Source: Bacteroidales bacterium (GTDB lineage: Bacteria; Bacteroidota; Bacteroidia; Bacteroidales; UBA932). From it: DNA of 64,000 nucleotides. Positions 1 through 8,658 of this stretch are shown piece after piece. A program made the translations under genes and the position numbers. Positions within the stretch are counted from its first letter, which is position 1. Each line of letters opens with the position of its first letter. The notes under the pieces are model-generated. The model was not told the origin of the DNA. It made no database searches and was given only the letters and a program-made list of their open reading frames with translations. The DNA lies in assembly GCA_017439305.1 (NCBI GenBank), contig JAFSJK010000010.1, positions 1 through 64,000 on the forward strand, written 5' to 3'.

Positions 1-311
1 AGTTCCGGGGAGAACTTCTCCACGACCATCTCCACGATCTGCACGATGGCGGCGATGACTGCGATGAAGACGATGAAGCTGAGGAAGCTGAGGTCCACGC
101 CTTCGATGAGGGCGTCGGGCGCCAGCACGTACGTGTTCAGCAGGTAGTTGATCGGAAGCGTGATCAGGAGCACGGCGATGACCGCGACGCCCAGACCCGC
201 AGCCGTCTTGACATTCTTCGATACCGCCAGGTATGAGCACATACCCAGGAAGTACGCGAAGATCATATTGTCCACGAAGATGGACTTGACGAATAAGCTG
301 AGATATTCCAT
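1..311 (-). CDS. nqrE: Na+-translocating NADH:quinone reductase subunit E (partial, 3' end outside window)
   Basis: The minus strand from the ATG at 311 reads [20 protein letters not shown]..., the typical N-terminus of NqrE, an integral membrane subunit of the sodium-pumping NADH dehydrogenase. The reading frame stays open to base 1, so about 103 residues are present and the C-terminal half lies outside. Hydrophobic segments cover roughly residues 1-30, 38-58 and 75-95; the [14 protein letters not shown] stretch contains the conserved Cys region that NqrD/E pairs use for an intramembrane iron site in known structures. It follows nqrD by 12 bases in the same operon. nqrF would be expected just beyond the edge. 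Confidence 0.95.
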   Translation of the reverse strand, partial: MEYLSLFVKSIFVDNMIFAYFLGMCSYLAVSKNVKTAAGLGVAVIAVLLITLPINYLLNTYVLAPDALIEGVDLSFLSFIVFIAVIAAIVQIVEMVVEKFSPE

Positions 312-323
312 AAGGCGTCGGTG

Positions 324-938
324 TTATTTTTCCTGAAGGTCTTTCTGGATGCTCCGCTGGACCCACACGATGCATCCCAGGAGGATGAGGGCGAACGGAG
401 GCAGGATCACGAGGTTGTTCGGTACATAGCCGAAACGGTTGAGGATGTCGATCCCGAACAGGGTGCCGCTTCCGAGGAGTTCGCGGAAGAAGGCGACGAT
501 GAGGAGGATCAGGCCGTAGCCCGCACCGTTGGCCACGCCGTCGAGGAAGCTCGGCCAAGGCTTGTTGCCGAGGGCGAACGCCTCGATGCGGCCCATCACG
601 ATACAGTTCGTGATGATGAGGCCGATGTACACGGACAGCTGCTTGTCAATGGCGTAGGTGGCTTCGAAGCTCTTGAGGATCTGGTCCACCAGGATCACCA
701 TCATGGCCACCACGACGAGCTGGACGATGATGCGCACGCGGCCCGGGATGGTATTCCGCAGCAGGGAGAGGATGAGGCTGGAAATGCCGCAGACGACGAT
801 CACGGAGAGCGCCATGACGAGCGCACCCTTCAGCGTGACCGTAACCGCCAGGGACGAGCAGATGCCCAGCACCAGGACGGTGATCGGGTTCCCCTTGAAG
901 ATGGGGTTGAGGATGGTTTCTTTCAGTTTCGCATTCAT
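324..938 (-). CDS. nqrD: Na+-translocating NADH:quinone reductase subunit D
   Basis: The 204-residue membrane protein matches the usual NqrD length. It has about six hydrophobic segments and the family stretches NPITVLVLGICSSLAV (residues 15-30) and YIGLIITNCIVMGRIEAFA (about 104-122); each carries a conserved Cys, the mirror-symmetric pair expected for the NqrD/E iron centre. NqrD forms part of the membrane core that couples electron transfer from NADH to ubiquinone or menaquinone with Na+ export. It lies between nqrC and nqrE with gaps of 3 and 12 bases, so it is surely co-transcribed with them. Confidence 0.96.
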   Translation of the reverse strand: MNAKLKETILNPIFKGNPITVLVLGICSSLAVTVTLKGALVMALSVIVVCGISSLILSLLRNTIPGRVRIIVQLVVVAMMVILVDQILKSFEATYAIDKQLSVYIGLIITNCIVMGRIEAFALGNKPWPSFLDGVANGAGYGLILLIVAFFRELLGSGTLFGIDILNRFGYVPNNLVILPPFALILLGCIVWVQRSIQKDLQEK

Positions 939-941
939 GGC

Positions 942-1757
942 TTACTCCTCCGTTTCTTCGTGTTTTTCACAATTCTCGTGGTCGCCTTCGCAACCTTCCC
1001 CGCCGCAGCAATCCTGCTTGGGGGCGTTGTTCAGGAAGAACTTCGCGTAGGCGGCGAACCAGGTGTTGATGGCGGCGTCGAGGCCCTGGGAGGTCATTGT
1101 CGCACCGGTGATGGCGTCGATCTGGTTGTCGGCAAGTCCGCCCTCGGCACCCTTCACGATCTGGAAGACCGGCGTCTTGTCGAAAGCGGCCTGCTTGCCG
1201 GTGAATGAAGCTTGGAAGTCAGGATCGTCCTTGATCTTGGCACCGAGGCCGGCGGTTTCGGACTCGTGGTCGAAGTAGGCGCCCTTGATGGTGGAGCTGC
1301 CTTTCTCGAAGGCGACATAGCCCCAGACCGGACCCCAGAGGCCGGCGCCGTAGATGGGAACCACGGTGGTGCCGTCCTTGAAGACGAACACGGGAATCTC
1401 GGGCTCGCCGGTGGCGTTGGCGCCGCCCTTGATGTTGTAGTTCTGCCGCTTGAGCAGCTTCGGGCTGAACACTTCGCCCTGCGGGAGGTCGGCGACCTTC
1501 TCGCCCGCGAGGTTCACGGTATAGGCTTCGGCGATTTCGTCGGCATATTTCTGGAGGACCGCGGCGTTGCCTATCTTCTGGAACTCAGCCTTGCTGCCAA
1601 ACTGGGCGGCGGTGAGCATCTGGGAGATGGTTTCCGCCTTCTCATTGGCGTCCTGGCGTCCCTTGAGGGACTGGGAGACGAAGGCGAGGAGCGCGGCTAC
1701 GACGACCACGATGAGGGCCGTGTAGAGAACGGTATATACGTTATTGTTAGTATTCAT
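942..1757 (-). CDS. nqrC: Na+-translocating NADH:quinone reductase subunit C with a Cys/His/Glu-rich C-terminal tail
   Basis: The 271-residue protein has one N-terminal membrane helix (residues about 8-28) and a periplasmic FMN-binding domain. The flavinylation motif TGATMTSQG, in which FMN is attached through a phosphoester to Thr, lies near residue 222, so an ApbE-type flavin transferase is needed; none is in the window. After the usual family end (TWFAAYAKFFLNN) there is an extra tail of about 25 residues with four Cys, two His and many acidic residues, including QDCCGGEGCEG and HENCEKHEE. It looks metal-binding and I do not know it as part of NqrC. The gene sits 12 bases after nqrB and 3 before nqrD. 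Confidence 0.95.
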   Translation of the reverse strand: MNTNNNVYTVLYTALIVVVVAALLAFVSQSLKGRQDANEKAETISQMLTAAQFGSKAEFQKIGNAAVLQKYADEIAEAYTVNLAGEKVADLPQGEVFSPKLLKRQNYNIKGGANATGEPEIPVFVFKDGTTVVPIYGAGLWGPVWGYVAFEKGSSTIKGAYFDHESETAGLGAKIKDDPDFQASFTGKQAAFDKTPVFQIVKGAEGGLADNQIDAITGATMTSQGLDAAINTWFAAYAKFFLNNAPKQDCCGGEGCEGDHENCEKHEETEE

Positions 1758-1769
1758 AGCGCGTGTCCT

Positions 1770-2915
1770 TTAGGCGGTTTTCACTTTTTTCGCCCGACGG
1801 TTGATATGGGTCGTGACGACGCAGTGGTCGATGAGCGGGGCCATCGTGTTCATGAACAGGATGGCGAGCATCATGCCTTCCATATAGCCCGGGTTCCACA
1901 GGCGCACCACGACGGCGAGGGCGCCGACGAGGAAGCCGTAGATCCACTTGCCGGTCTCGGTCTGGGCCGCGGTCACCGGGTCGGTGGCCATGAAGACGGA
2001 ACCGAACAGGAAGCCGCCCATCACGAGCTGGTAGTAGCAAGGCAGGTCGGTGGCGCCGCCCAGCTGGCCGAGCCAGCCGACGAGGAGGCCGCCGGCGATG
2101 CTGGAAACCATGATCTTCCAGGAAGCGACACCCGTCCAGACGAGGAGGATGGCGCCGAGGAGGATGGCGATCACGCTGGTCTCACCGGTGGAGCCGGGAA
2201 TGAAGCCGTAGACCATGTCCAGGAAGGAATACTGGGAACTGAGGGCCGCAGCGCCGCCGTCGTGAGCGATGGCGAGCGGGGTGGCCGCGGAGACCGCATC
2301 CACGTCCTTGAGGGCGGAGACCCAGGTCTTGGACACCCAGACGGAAGATCCTGACATCGAGGACGGGTAGGAGAAGAACAGGAAGGCACGGGCCACCAGG
2401 GCCGGGTTCCAGATATTCATGCCGGTGCCGCCGAACACTTCCTTGACGAAGATCACGGAGAAGGCCACGGCGAGCGCGAGCATCCACAGGGGAACGTCCA
2501 CCGGGACGATGAGCGGGATGAGGAAGCCGGTGACGAGGTAACCCTCGTTCACTTCCTCGCCGCGGATCTGGGAGGAACCGAACTCGATGGCAAGGCCGAC
2601 GAGATAGGATACGACGAACAGCGGAAGCATCCGGAGCAGTCCATACCAGAACATGTGCCAGAAATTCCAGTCGAGTCCGTAGGTGAGGGAGGTCTGGAGA
2701 CCCACGTTGTACATGCCGAACAGGGCGGCGGGGACGAGGGCGATGACGACCATGATCATCACGCGCTTGAGGTCGATGCCGTCACGGACATGGGCGCCTT
2801 TCGCGGTCACGGTACCCGGGACGCGCAGGAAGGTGTCGAATGCATCGATGGTAGAGTGAAGCCAGTACAGCTTGCCGCCTTTTTCGAAGAGGCCGGGTTT
2901 CTTTTCGTCTGCCAT
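1770..2915 (-). CDS. nqrB: Na+-translocating NADH:quinone reductase subunit B
   Basis: The 381-residue polytopic protein is the major membrane subunit of Na+-NQR. About ten hydrophobic segments are visible. The covalent FMN motif reads DAVSAATPLAIA (about residues 204-215), a variant of the usual SGAT with Ala for Gly before the flavinylated Thr. The N-terminus MADEKKPGLFEKGGKLYWLH is soluble, as in known NqrB proteins. The start at 2915 lies 3 bases after the nqrA stop, and the order A-B-C-D-E is canonical. The product moves electrons between the two covalent FMNs and riboflavin during Na+ translocation. Confidence 0.96.
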   Translation of the reverse strand: MADEKKPGLFEKGGKLYWLHSTIDAFDTFLRVPGTVTAKGAHVRDGIDLKRVMIMVVIALVPAALFGMYNVGLQTSLTYGLDWNFWHMFWYGLLRMLPLFVVSYLVGLAIEFGSSQIRGEEVNEGYLVTGFLIPLIVPVDVPLWMLALAVAFSVIFVKEVFGGTGMNIWNPALVARAFLFFSYPSSMSGSSVWVSKTWVSALKDVDAVSAATPLAIAHDGGAAALSSQYSFLDMVYGFIPGSTGETSVIAILLGAILLVWTGVASWKIMVSSIAGGLLVGWLGQLGGATDLPCYYQLVMGGFLFGSVFMATDPVTAAQTETGKWIYGFLVGALAVVVRLWNPGYMEGMMLAILFMNTMAPLIDHCVVTTHINRRAKKVKTA

Positions 2916-2918
2916 AAC

Positions 2919-4259
2919 TTATGCCATTTCTTTAATCATCAGGTCGATACCCTGCTGGATGATGGCCTGGATGTCGTTCTTGGAAGGGTCCACGTAGTCG
3001 CACAGGGCGAGGTCTTCCGGCAGGACCTCGTAGATGCCGAACTTCTCCATCTTCTCGATGTCGCCCGCGAGGCAGGCCTTGATGAGGTAGATGGGGAAGA
3101 TGTCCATCGGGGTCACGTCCTCGAAGCACTTCGTCTCGACGAAGGCGCGGGGACCGCCGTGAAGATTGGTGTCCATGTCGTACTTCTTTCCCGGGGTGAG
3201 CCAGGAGAAGTAGCACCAGGAAGAGCTGTGAACCTTCGGGCGGAAAGGTTTCGCCCAGCCGAACCACTCGCGCTCCGTGCCTTCGTGCAGGAGGGTGAGC
3301 TGGTCCTGGAAGTAGCCGAGGTAACCGTCGGTGCCGAGGGTTTCGCCGGAGAGGACGTCACCGCCGATGACACGGGCGTCTGCGGGAACATCGGCAAGTT
3401 CCTTGACAGGCGTGCCCGGGAGGGCGACAACATAGGCGGGATCCGCGACGACGGGGCCGGTGACCGCCACCTTGCGGGTGAGGTCCAGCTTGCCGGTGTT
3501 GATGACGTGGCCGAGGGCGGCGACGAGCGTCACGGGCATCGTCCATACGGTTTCGCCTTTGAGGATCGGAGAAATGTGGCTGATCTGGACACCCACATTG
3601 CCGGCGGGATGCTTCCCACCGACGGAGTGGACGATTGCATTTTCCACCTTGTGGAAAGGACTGCTGCTCCAGACGGCCTTGTTCACGGTGACATGGACGC
3701 CTCCGTCCGTGAGTTTGCCAAGGGCGTTCACGCCGGCCTGGAAGTCGGCGAAGCGGTCGCCGAGGGTGAACTCGGTGTCGGCGGCGAGCGGAGCGGTGCT
3801 GAAGGTGGAGACGAAGATGGCCTTCGGCTTCAGTTCGGGATCGGCCTGGATGCCGTAGGGGCGCTGGATGACGGCGTTCCAGAGACCGGTCGTGAGGAGA
3901 AGCTCCTTCACCTGGTCCGCGTCGGCGGGGACTTTCGTCCCGAAATCGACGTACTCCTGGGTGGCGTCGGCCTCCACGAGGACGGCAAGCAGCTTCCGCT
4001 TGTCACCCCGGACGATGCTCTTCACCGTGCCGCTGACGGGCGAAGTGACGAGGATCCGGGGCTTCTGCTTGTCGGCCAGGACGGGGGAACCGGCGAGGAC
4101 GCGGTCGCCTTCCTTCACGAGAAGTCTCGGAAGAAAGCCCTTGAAATCAGTGGGTTTGACGGCGACGACGCCCGGTTTGACCGTCTTGGCGACTTTCTGG
4201 GCGGCGGCTCCCTTCACGGGGATGTCGAGGCCCTTTTTCAAATCGAGCTGGTTAGACAT
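2919..4259 (-). CDS. nqrA: Na+-translocating NADH:quinone reductase subunit A
   Basis: The 446-residue soluble subunit is the first gene of the nqr operon. The N-terminal region (KKGLDIPVKGAAAQKVAK) and the biotin-carrier-like stretch around GDRVLAGSPVLADKQKPRILVTSPVSGTV (residues about 52-80) are typical of NqrA, which associates on the cytoplasmic side of NqrB near the quinone site. The C-terminal ENFIK/MDIFPIYLIKACLAGDIEKMEKFGIYEV-type segment is also conserved. It begins at the ATG at 4259 and is divergent from uvrD, with 86 bases between the starts. No perfect TAnnTTTG element is visible upstream on the minus strand; CAAATTTG near 4269-4276 is the closest. Confidence 0.96.
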   Translation of the reverse strand: MSNQLDLKKGLDIPVKGAAAQKVAKTVKPGVVAVKPTDFKGFLPRLLVKEGDRVLAGSPVLADKQKPRILVTSPVSGTVKSIVRGDKRKLLAVLVEADATQEYVDFGTKVPADADQVKELLLTTGLWNAVIQRPYGIQADPELKPKAIFVSTFSTAPLAADTEFTLGDRFADFQAGVNALGKLTDGGVHVTVNKAVWSSSPFHKVENAIVHSVGGKHPAGNVGVQISHISPILKGETVWTMPVTLVAALGHVINTGKLDLTRKVAVTGPVVADPAYVVALPGTPVKELADVPADARVIGGDVLSGETLGTDGYLGYFQDQLTLLHEGTEREWFGWAKPFRPKVHSSSWCYFSWLTPGKKYDMDTNLHGGPRAFVETKCFEDVTPMDIFPIYLIKACLAGDIEKMEKFGIYEVLPEDLALCDYVDPSKNDIQAIIQQGIDLMIKEMA

Positions 4260-4318
4260 TATTGAAACAAATTTGAGTTTCGGTTATAAATAATGTGCGA
4301 ATTTACACATTTTTTCGC

Positions 4319-4326
4319 TAATTTCG
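4319..4326 (+). promoter_or_regulatory. possible -7 element upstream of uvrD/pcrA
   Basis: TAATTTCG differs by one base from the Bacteroidota -7 consensus TAnnTTTG and lies 20 bases before the helicase ATG. The 86-base divergent nqrA/uvrD intergene is AT-rich and must carry promoters for both genes. Confidence 0.35.
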
Positions 4327-4345
4327 TGAAAAAGTAACGGAAGAT

Positions 4346-6760
4346 ATGAGTACGATACTCGAGGATTTGAACAAGGAGCAGAGGCAGGCGGTTGAATGTG
4401 TGGAAGGACCGGTGCTGATCGTGGCGGGGGCAGGCTCCGGGAAGACCCGCGTACTGACTTCCAGGATAGCCTACATGATCGAGCGGGGGACGGATCCGTC
4501 GCGGATCCTGGCCCTCACTTTCACCAAGAAGGCGGCCGGCGAGATGAAGGAGCGCATCGCGCAGATGGTCGGGGAACGGAAAGCCCGCCGTATCTGGATG
4601 GGTACCTTCCATTCCGTTTTCATCCGGTTCCTGCGCGAGTTCGCCGACGCCATCCAGTTCCCGCCGGCTTTCACCATCTACGATACCGGCGATTCCGTCA
4701 GCGCGGTCAAGGCCTGCATCAAGCAGCTGGGCCTGGACGACAAGGTCTACAAGCCCAAGGAAGTCCTCAGCCGCATTTCCAAGGCCAAGAACGACCTGGT
4801 CACCCCTACGCCCTATGCCAACGGTGCAGGTGGGTACCGCGACGAGGACCGGAAGCACAAAAAGCCGGACATCTACCGGATCTACCAGGCTTATTGCCAG
4901 GCCTGCCGGCAGTCGGGGGTGATGGATTTCGATGACATCCTCCTGTATATGAACATCCTGCTGCGCGGGAATCCGGACGCCCTCGTTGCCATCGCCGGCC
5001 GTTTCGACGCCATCATGGTGGACGAGTACCAGGATACCAACATGGCCCAGTACCTGATCCTCAAGAAACTGGCCGCCGTCCACCGGAACCTCTGCGTGGT
5101 GGGAGACGATTCCCAGTCCATCTATGCCTTCCGCGGGGCGAAGATTGAGAACATCCTGAACTTCCGCAAGGATTTCCCGGAGGCGAAGACCTTCCGCCTG
5201 GAGTGCAATTACCGGAGTACCCGGAACATCGTGAATGCCGCCAACTCGGTCATCGCCAAGAATGAAGGCCGCATTCCGAAGCAGTGCGTGTCGATGGGGG
5301 AGGAGGGGGAGAAGATCCGCCTCGTCCGCGCCTATACCGAGCAGGAGGAGGCCGCCCTCATTGCCTCTTCCATCCTGCAGCGGATGCACGAAGAACATGC
5401 TGAATATGAGGATTTTGCTATCTTGTACAGGACCAATGCCCAGTCCCGCGCGCTGGAGGAGCAGCTCCGGAAGCGGAATATTCCCTATGTGATCTATTCG
5501 GGCAACTCCTTCTTCGAACGGGCGGAGGTCAAGGATATGATGGCTTATTTCAAGCTGGCCGCGAATCTCAATGACGACGAGTCCTTCAAAAGGGCGGTCA
5601 ACAAGCCGGCCCGCGGGATTGGAGACACCTCCCTGAACGCCTTGGCCACTGCTGCCCAGTCTCTGGGAACTTCCCTGTTCAAGGCGGCTTGGGCGGAAAA
5701 CCTCGAATCTTTCGGCCTGAAAGGGGCCGCGATTGCGAAGATCCGTGCATTCTGTACGATGGTGGAGAAGGTCGCTGTCACCCTGGACCGTACCGACGCT
5801 TACGAGGCGGCGAAAGTCCTTGCTTCGGATTCCGGACTGTTCCTGTTCTACAAGTCCGACAATTCCATCGAAGGGCAGGCCCGTGCAGCCAACATCCAGG
5901 AACTCCTGGACAGCGTCGCCGGCTATGTGGAGGAAGTGCAGGGGGATTTCCGGAACGGAATGGTGGAGGAAGGGCGGTATGTGGATGCCACCGAAGTCCC
6001 GGATTCCGAACTCCCCGTAGTCACGCTTCCCGCGTTCCTGGAGAACATTTCGCTTCTGTCCAACGTGGACGTGGCCGAAGACGAAACCTCCAACAAGGTG
6101 TCCCTGATGACGGCCCATTCCGCCAAGGGCCTGGAATTCCCATATGTGTTCGTCTCCGGCATGGAGGAGAATCTTTTTCCTTCCGGCGGATGGGCGCTTA
6201 CGGAACCGGAGCTGGAAGAGGAGCGCCGGCTCTTCTATGTGGCCATCACCCGCGCGAAGAAAGCCGTGAACCTGACCTTTGCACAGACGCGGATGCGCAA
6301 TGGCAAGCATGAATCCAATTCTCCCAGCCGTTTCCTGCGTGAAATCGCCCCCCAGTATCTGCAGAATCCCCTTCGGAAGGAGGACATGACCGTGGAACGG
6401 GATGCGGACGACTCGCCGGGTTTCCGGTTCGGGAGATTCGGCTCTTCCGTCCCTTCTTCCTCTTCGAACGTCAGTCGAAGGCCGGAGTCGAAAAATCCCA
6501 TTGGGACAGGTCGTCCGACCTCCCTGGAGGCCGTCCGGAACCGTCCTCTCCCGCCGAAGGTCCCGGATGCCGATTTCGTCCCCGACCCGATGTCCAGCTT
6601 CCGGGTGGGAGACCGCATAGAGCACAATCGCTTTGGGGTTGGAAAAGTCCTAGAAATATCTGGTCAAGTGCCCGAAATAAAGGCAAAAGTCGCTTTCGAA
6701 AGATTTGGTGAAAAAATTTTATTGCTGAAATATGCTAAAATTCGCCACTATTCCTTGTAG
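4346..6760 (+). CDS. pcrA: UvrD/PcrA-type superfamily 1 DNA helicase
   Basis: An 804-residue 3'-5' DNA helicase of the UvrD/Rep/PcrA family used in nucleotide excision repair, mismatch repair and clearing of blocked forks. Visible motifs are the Q motif LNKEQRQAV (8-16), Walker A GAGSGKT (28-34), motif Ia TFTKKAAGEMKER, DEYQDTN (motif II, about 226-232), GDDSQSIYAFRGA (III), the NYRST stretch, LMTAHSAKGLEFPYVF (V) and VAITRAKK (VI). The C-terminal 60 residues (VGDRIEHNRFGVGKVLEI) form the small Tudor-like domain typical of PcrA/UvrD. The start ATG gives the usual length. It is transcribed alone and away from nqr. Confidence 0.95.
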   Translation: MSTILEDLNKEQRQAVECVEGPVLIVAGAGSGKTRVLTSRIAYMIERGTDPSRILALTFTKKAAGEMKERIAQMVGERKARRIWMGTFHSVFIRFLREFADAIQFPPAFTIYDTGDSVSAVKACIKQLGLDDKVYKPKEVLSRISKAKNDLVTPTPYANGAGGYRDEDRKHKKPDIYRIYQAYCQACRQSGVMDFDDILLYMNILLRGNPDALVAIAGRFDAIMVDEYQDTNMAQYLILKKLAAVHRNLCVVGDDSQSIYAFRGAKIENILNFRKDFPEAKTFRLECNYRSTRNIVNAANSVIAKNEGRIPKQCVSMGEEGEKIRLVRAYTEQEEAALIASSILQRMHEEHAEYEDFAILYRTNAQSRALEEQLRKRNIPYVIYSGNSFFERAEVKDMMAYFKLAANLNDDESFKRAVNKPARGIGDTSLNALATAAQSLGTSLFKAAWAENLESFGLKGAAIAKIRAFCTMVEKVAVTLDRTDAYEAAKVLASDSGLFLFYKSDNSIEGQARAANIQELLDSVAGYVEEVQGDFRNGMVEEGRYVDATEVPDSELPVVTLPAFLENISLLSNVDVAEDETSNKVSLMTAHSAKGLEFPYVFVSGMEENLFPSGGWALTEPELEEERRLFYVAITRAKKAVNLTFAQTRMRNGKHESNSPSRFLREIAPQYLQNPLRKEDMTVERDADDSPGFRFGRFGSSVPSSSSNVSRRPESKNPIGTGRPTSLEAVRNRPLPPKVPDADFVPDPMSSFRVGDRIEHNRFGVGKVLEISGQVPEIKAKVAFERFGEKILLLKYAKIRHYSL

Positions 6761-6776
6761 GATAAAAAATCTTTCG

Positions 6777-6784
6777 TATCTTTG
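6777..6784 (+). promoter_or_regulatory. perfect -7 element in the uvrD-glnA intergene, no gene after it
   Basis: TATCTTTG matches the Bacteroidota -7 consensus but is followed only by 70 bases ending in a strong hairpin, not by a reading frame on the plus strand. It could drive a small RNA; see the findings. Confidence 0.4.
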
Positions 6785-6822
6785 CCCTGAAGTTTTTCAT
6801 AGTTTAAGTTTAGGTTAAGTAG

Positions 6823-6852
6823 CGGGTCTGTCGCAGGGATGCGACGGGCCCG
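6823..6852 (+). terminator. stem-loop downstream of uvrD/pcrA
   Basis: A 12-bp stem with two G-U pairs (6823-6834 with 6841-6852) and a 6-base loop, followed by TGAAATTTT. It is 62 bases after the helicase stop and could end that transcript or a short RNA started at the TATCTTTG element at 6777. The T-tract is weak. Confidence 0.5.
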
Positions 6853-6876
6853 TGAAATTTTAGGAAAGCAGATACG

Positions 6877-6902
6877 AAAAATCCGGCCCTGGAGGGGGCC
6901 GG
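6877..6902 (-). terminator. Rho-independent terminator of glnA
   Basis: On the minus strand a 7-bp GC stem (CCGGCCC with GGGCCGG, plus-strand 6883-6889 and 6896-6902) is followed by five T residues. It lies about 28 bases after the glnA stop. Confidence 0.75.
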
Positions 6903-6929
6903 AACTGCGTTTCCATAGTTTAAGTCCTG

Positions 6930-8444
6930 TTATCCGCAGTAGAAATACTGGTCTACGAGTTTCCGCATCAGGGCCGGATCCTTCTTGGCGTCGGCATGGA
7001 GATGCTTGTCGTGATGGGCCTTCAGGGAGGAGATGATTCCGTCGATCATCCTCGGTTTGAACACGTCCCCGGCCTCATATACTTCCCGGACGGCCTCCAG
7101 GCAGGCGGCGGATTCGGCGCAGCAGGTGGGCAGGGAATCCAGGGTGGACAGGCGTGCGGCGTTCTCGCTCTTGTGGATGTCCATGTCGACATATTTGTCG
7201 GCCGCGATCTTCAGGGCTTCCTCCACGGGCATTTCCAATCCCTTCCGGGCGGCGACGCACAGGCCGGCCATCAGCTGGTAGATGTCGGCGGAGCAGTCCG
7301 GAGAACGCATTTCGAAGGTCTGCTTGTCCGTCGTGTCCACGTCGACCGGCTTTTCGTGCGGGTTGGCACGGGTGCACATGTCCACGCCCGAGGACCAGCC
7401 CAGCGGGACACGGACGAGGGCGGAGCGGTTGCAGTCACCCCAGCACACATTGGTCGGTGCTTCCTGGTTGGGGACCAGGCGGAAATAGGAAGTGGGATTC
7501 TTGTTGCCGAACGCGGTGATGGACGGGGCCATCATCATCAGGCCGGCGATGGCGCGGCGGGCGGCCTCGGACAGTTTTCCGTCCGGACCCAGGGTGGCAT
7601 TCCTGCCGTCCTTCATCAGGCGCATATGGATGTGCATGCCGGATCCGGCCTTGCCGGTCGTGATCTTCGGGGCGAAGGAGACGTCGAGTCCCCATTGGTA
7701 AGCGAGGTTCCGGATGACCCATTTCGCCAGCAGGAGCTGGTCGGCAGCCGTTGCCACCGGATTGGGGAGGAATTCGATCTCGTTCTGCTCGTAGATCTTC
7801 CCGTTCAGGGTGAAGTTGCCCACTTCGCTGTGACCGTATTTGATCTGGCCGCCGGTCTGGGCGACGCGGACCATGCAGGCGCGGCGGAAATCGTTCAGCT
7901 TGGCGAAAGGTTCGGATTCGTGGTAACCCTTCTGGTCGGTGGCGGGGAACAGGGGGTCGGCGTCGGTGATGACGTAATACTCCAGTTCGCCCATTGCCTC
8001 GAACGTCATTCCGGTGGACTGGTAGAAAGCGTCCTCGGCCCGCATCAGGGTCTGGTAGGGGGCGCAGTCGAAAGGTTCTCCGTTCTTGTCGAAGAAACTG
8101 CACAGGAAGCAGAGGGTGGGAATTTCGTTGAAGGGGTCCACGGAGGCGGTCCGGTACCGCGGAAGGACGTACAGGTCACTGTTGCCAGCCTCGATGAAGG
8201 ACGGGAAGAGGCTGGAACCGTCCACGCGTTCGCCCTCCGTCAGGATGGTTTCGGCATAGGCGAGATTGTTGACGGTGAAATTCAGCGTCTTGACACGGCC
8301 GTCTTCGGCGGGATACATGAAATCGATCATCCGGATCCCTTTCTCCCGGATGAAAGTGAGCATATCGGCGCGGGTGAATTCTCCGGGGAGCTTGCCCAGG
8401 AAAGCGACTACCTCGTTGGGATTGAGTTCAATACGGTTATCCAT
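6930..8444 (-). CDS. glnA: glutamine synthetase, type I
   Basis: Glutamine synthetase condenses glutamate and ammonia using ATP. The 504 residues match GSI length, much shorter than the ~720-residue GSIII that is also common in this phylum. The N-terminal beta-grasp domain (about residues 20-110) is followed by the catalytic domain with MGELEYYV (metal-binding Glu), GSGMHIHMRL, the substrate loop ITAFGNKNPTSYFRLVPNQEAPTN and NRSALVRVP. I chose the ATG at 8444 (MDNRIELNP). An upstream in-frame start at 8486 is unlikely because the promoter element at 8470-8477 lies inside that extension. The gene is monocistronic and convergent with uvrD. Confidence 0.93.
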   Translation of the reverse strand: MDNRIELNPNEVVAFLGKLPGEFTRADMLTFIREKGIRMIDFMYPAEDGRVKTLNFTVNNLAYAETILTEGERVDGSSLFPSFIEAGNSDLYVLPRYRTASVDPFNEIPTLCFLCSFFDKNGEPFDCAPYQTLMRAEDAFYQSTGMTFEAMGELEYYVITDADPLFPATDQKGYHESEPFAKLNDFRRACMVRVAQTGGQIKYGHSEVGNFTLNGKIYEQNEIEFLPNPVATAADQLLLAKWVIRNLAYQWGLDVSFAPKITTGKAGSGMHIHMRLMKDGRNATLGPDGKLSEAARRAIAGLMMMAPSITAFGNKNPTSYFRLVPNQEAPTNVCWGDCNRSALVRVPLGWSSGVDMCTRANPHEKPVDVDTTDKQTFEMRSPDCSADIYQLMAGLCVAARKGLEMPVEEALKIAADKYVDMDIHKSENAARLSTLDSLPTCCAESAACLEAVREVYEAGDVFKPRMIDGIISSLKAHHDKHLHADAKKDPALMRKLVDQYFYCG

Positions 8445-8469
8445 TATCAATAATGTGGTTTTCGTTTCA

Positions 8470-8477
8470 CAAAGATA
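8470..8477 (-). promoter_or_regulatory. -7 promoter element of glnA
   Basis: The minus strand reads TATCTTTG (plus CAAAGATA), a perfect TAnnTTTG element 25 bases before the glnA ATG. It fixes the start at 8444. Confidence 0.75.
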
Positions 8478-8560
8478 ATAAATCAAAACGAGATGTCAAG
8501 CATCCGCTTTCAGTTATTAACAATTCCTCGCCGGGTCTTGGATTTTCCGGAAACTCTCCC

Positions 8561-8568
8561 TATCTTTG
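8561..8568 (+). promoter_or_regulatory. -7 promoter element of tRNA-Gly
   Basis: TATCTTTG lies 9 bases before the mature tRNA 5' end, with a TTG at 8538-8540 (20 bases upstream) as a candidate -33 element. Confidence 0.75.
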
Positions 8569-8577
8569 TCATCCCAT

Positions 8578-8653
8578 GCGGAATTAGCTCAGTTGGTAGA
8601 GCGTTGGCTTCCCAAGCCGAAGGTCGCGAGTTCGAACCTCGTATTCCGCTCCA
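8578..8653 (+). tRNA. tRNA-Gly (anticodon CCC)
   Basis: A 76-base cloverleaf including an encoded CCA end (8651-8653). The acceptor stem GCGGAAT pairs with ATTCCGC, the D arm contains GCTCAGTTGGTAGAGC, and the anticodon stem TTGGC/GCCGA closes the loop TTCCCAA, giving CCC (reads GGG). The T arm is GCGAG-TTCGAAC-CTCGT. It is transcribed alone from the promoter at 8561. Confidence 0.95.
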
Positions 8654-8658
8654 GGAAA

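Noticed and set aside
4259-6625. A 788-codon minus-strand frame opposite the helicase
   Set aside because: All helicase motifs are on the plus strand; the antisense frame crosses the divergent promoter region and ends at the nqrA start.
8445-8486. N-terminal extension of glutamine synthetase to a start at 8486
   Set aside because: The extension contains the TATCTTTG promoter element and is not conserved in type I enzymes.
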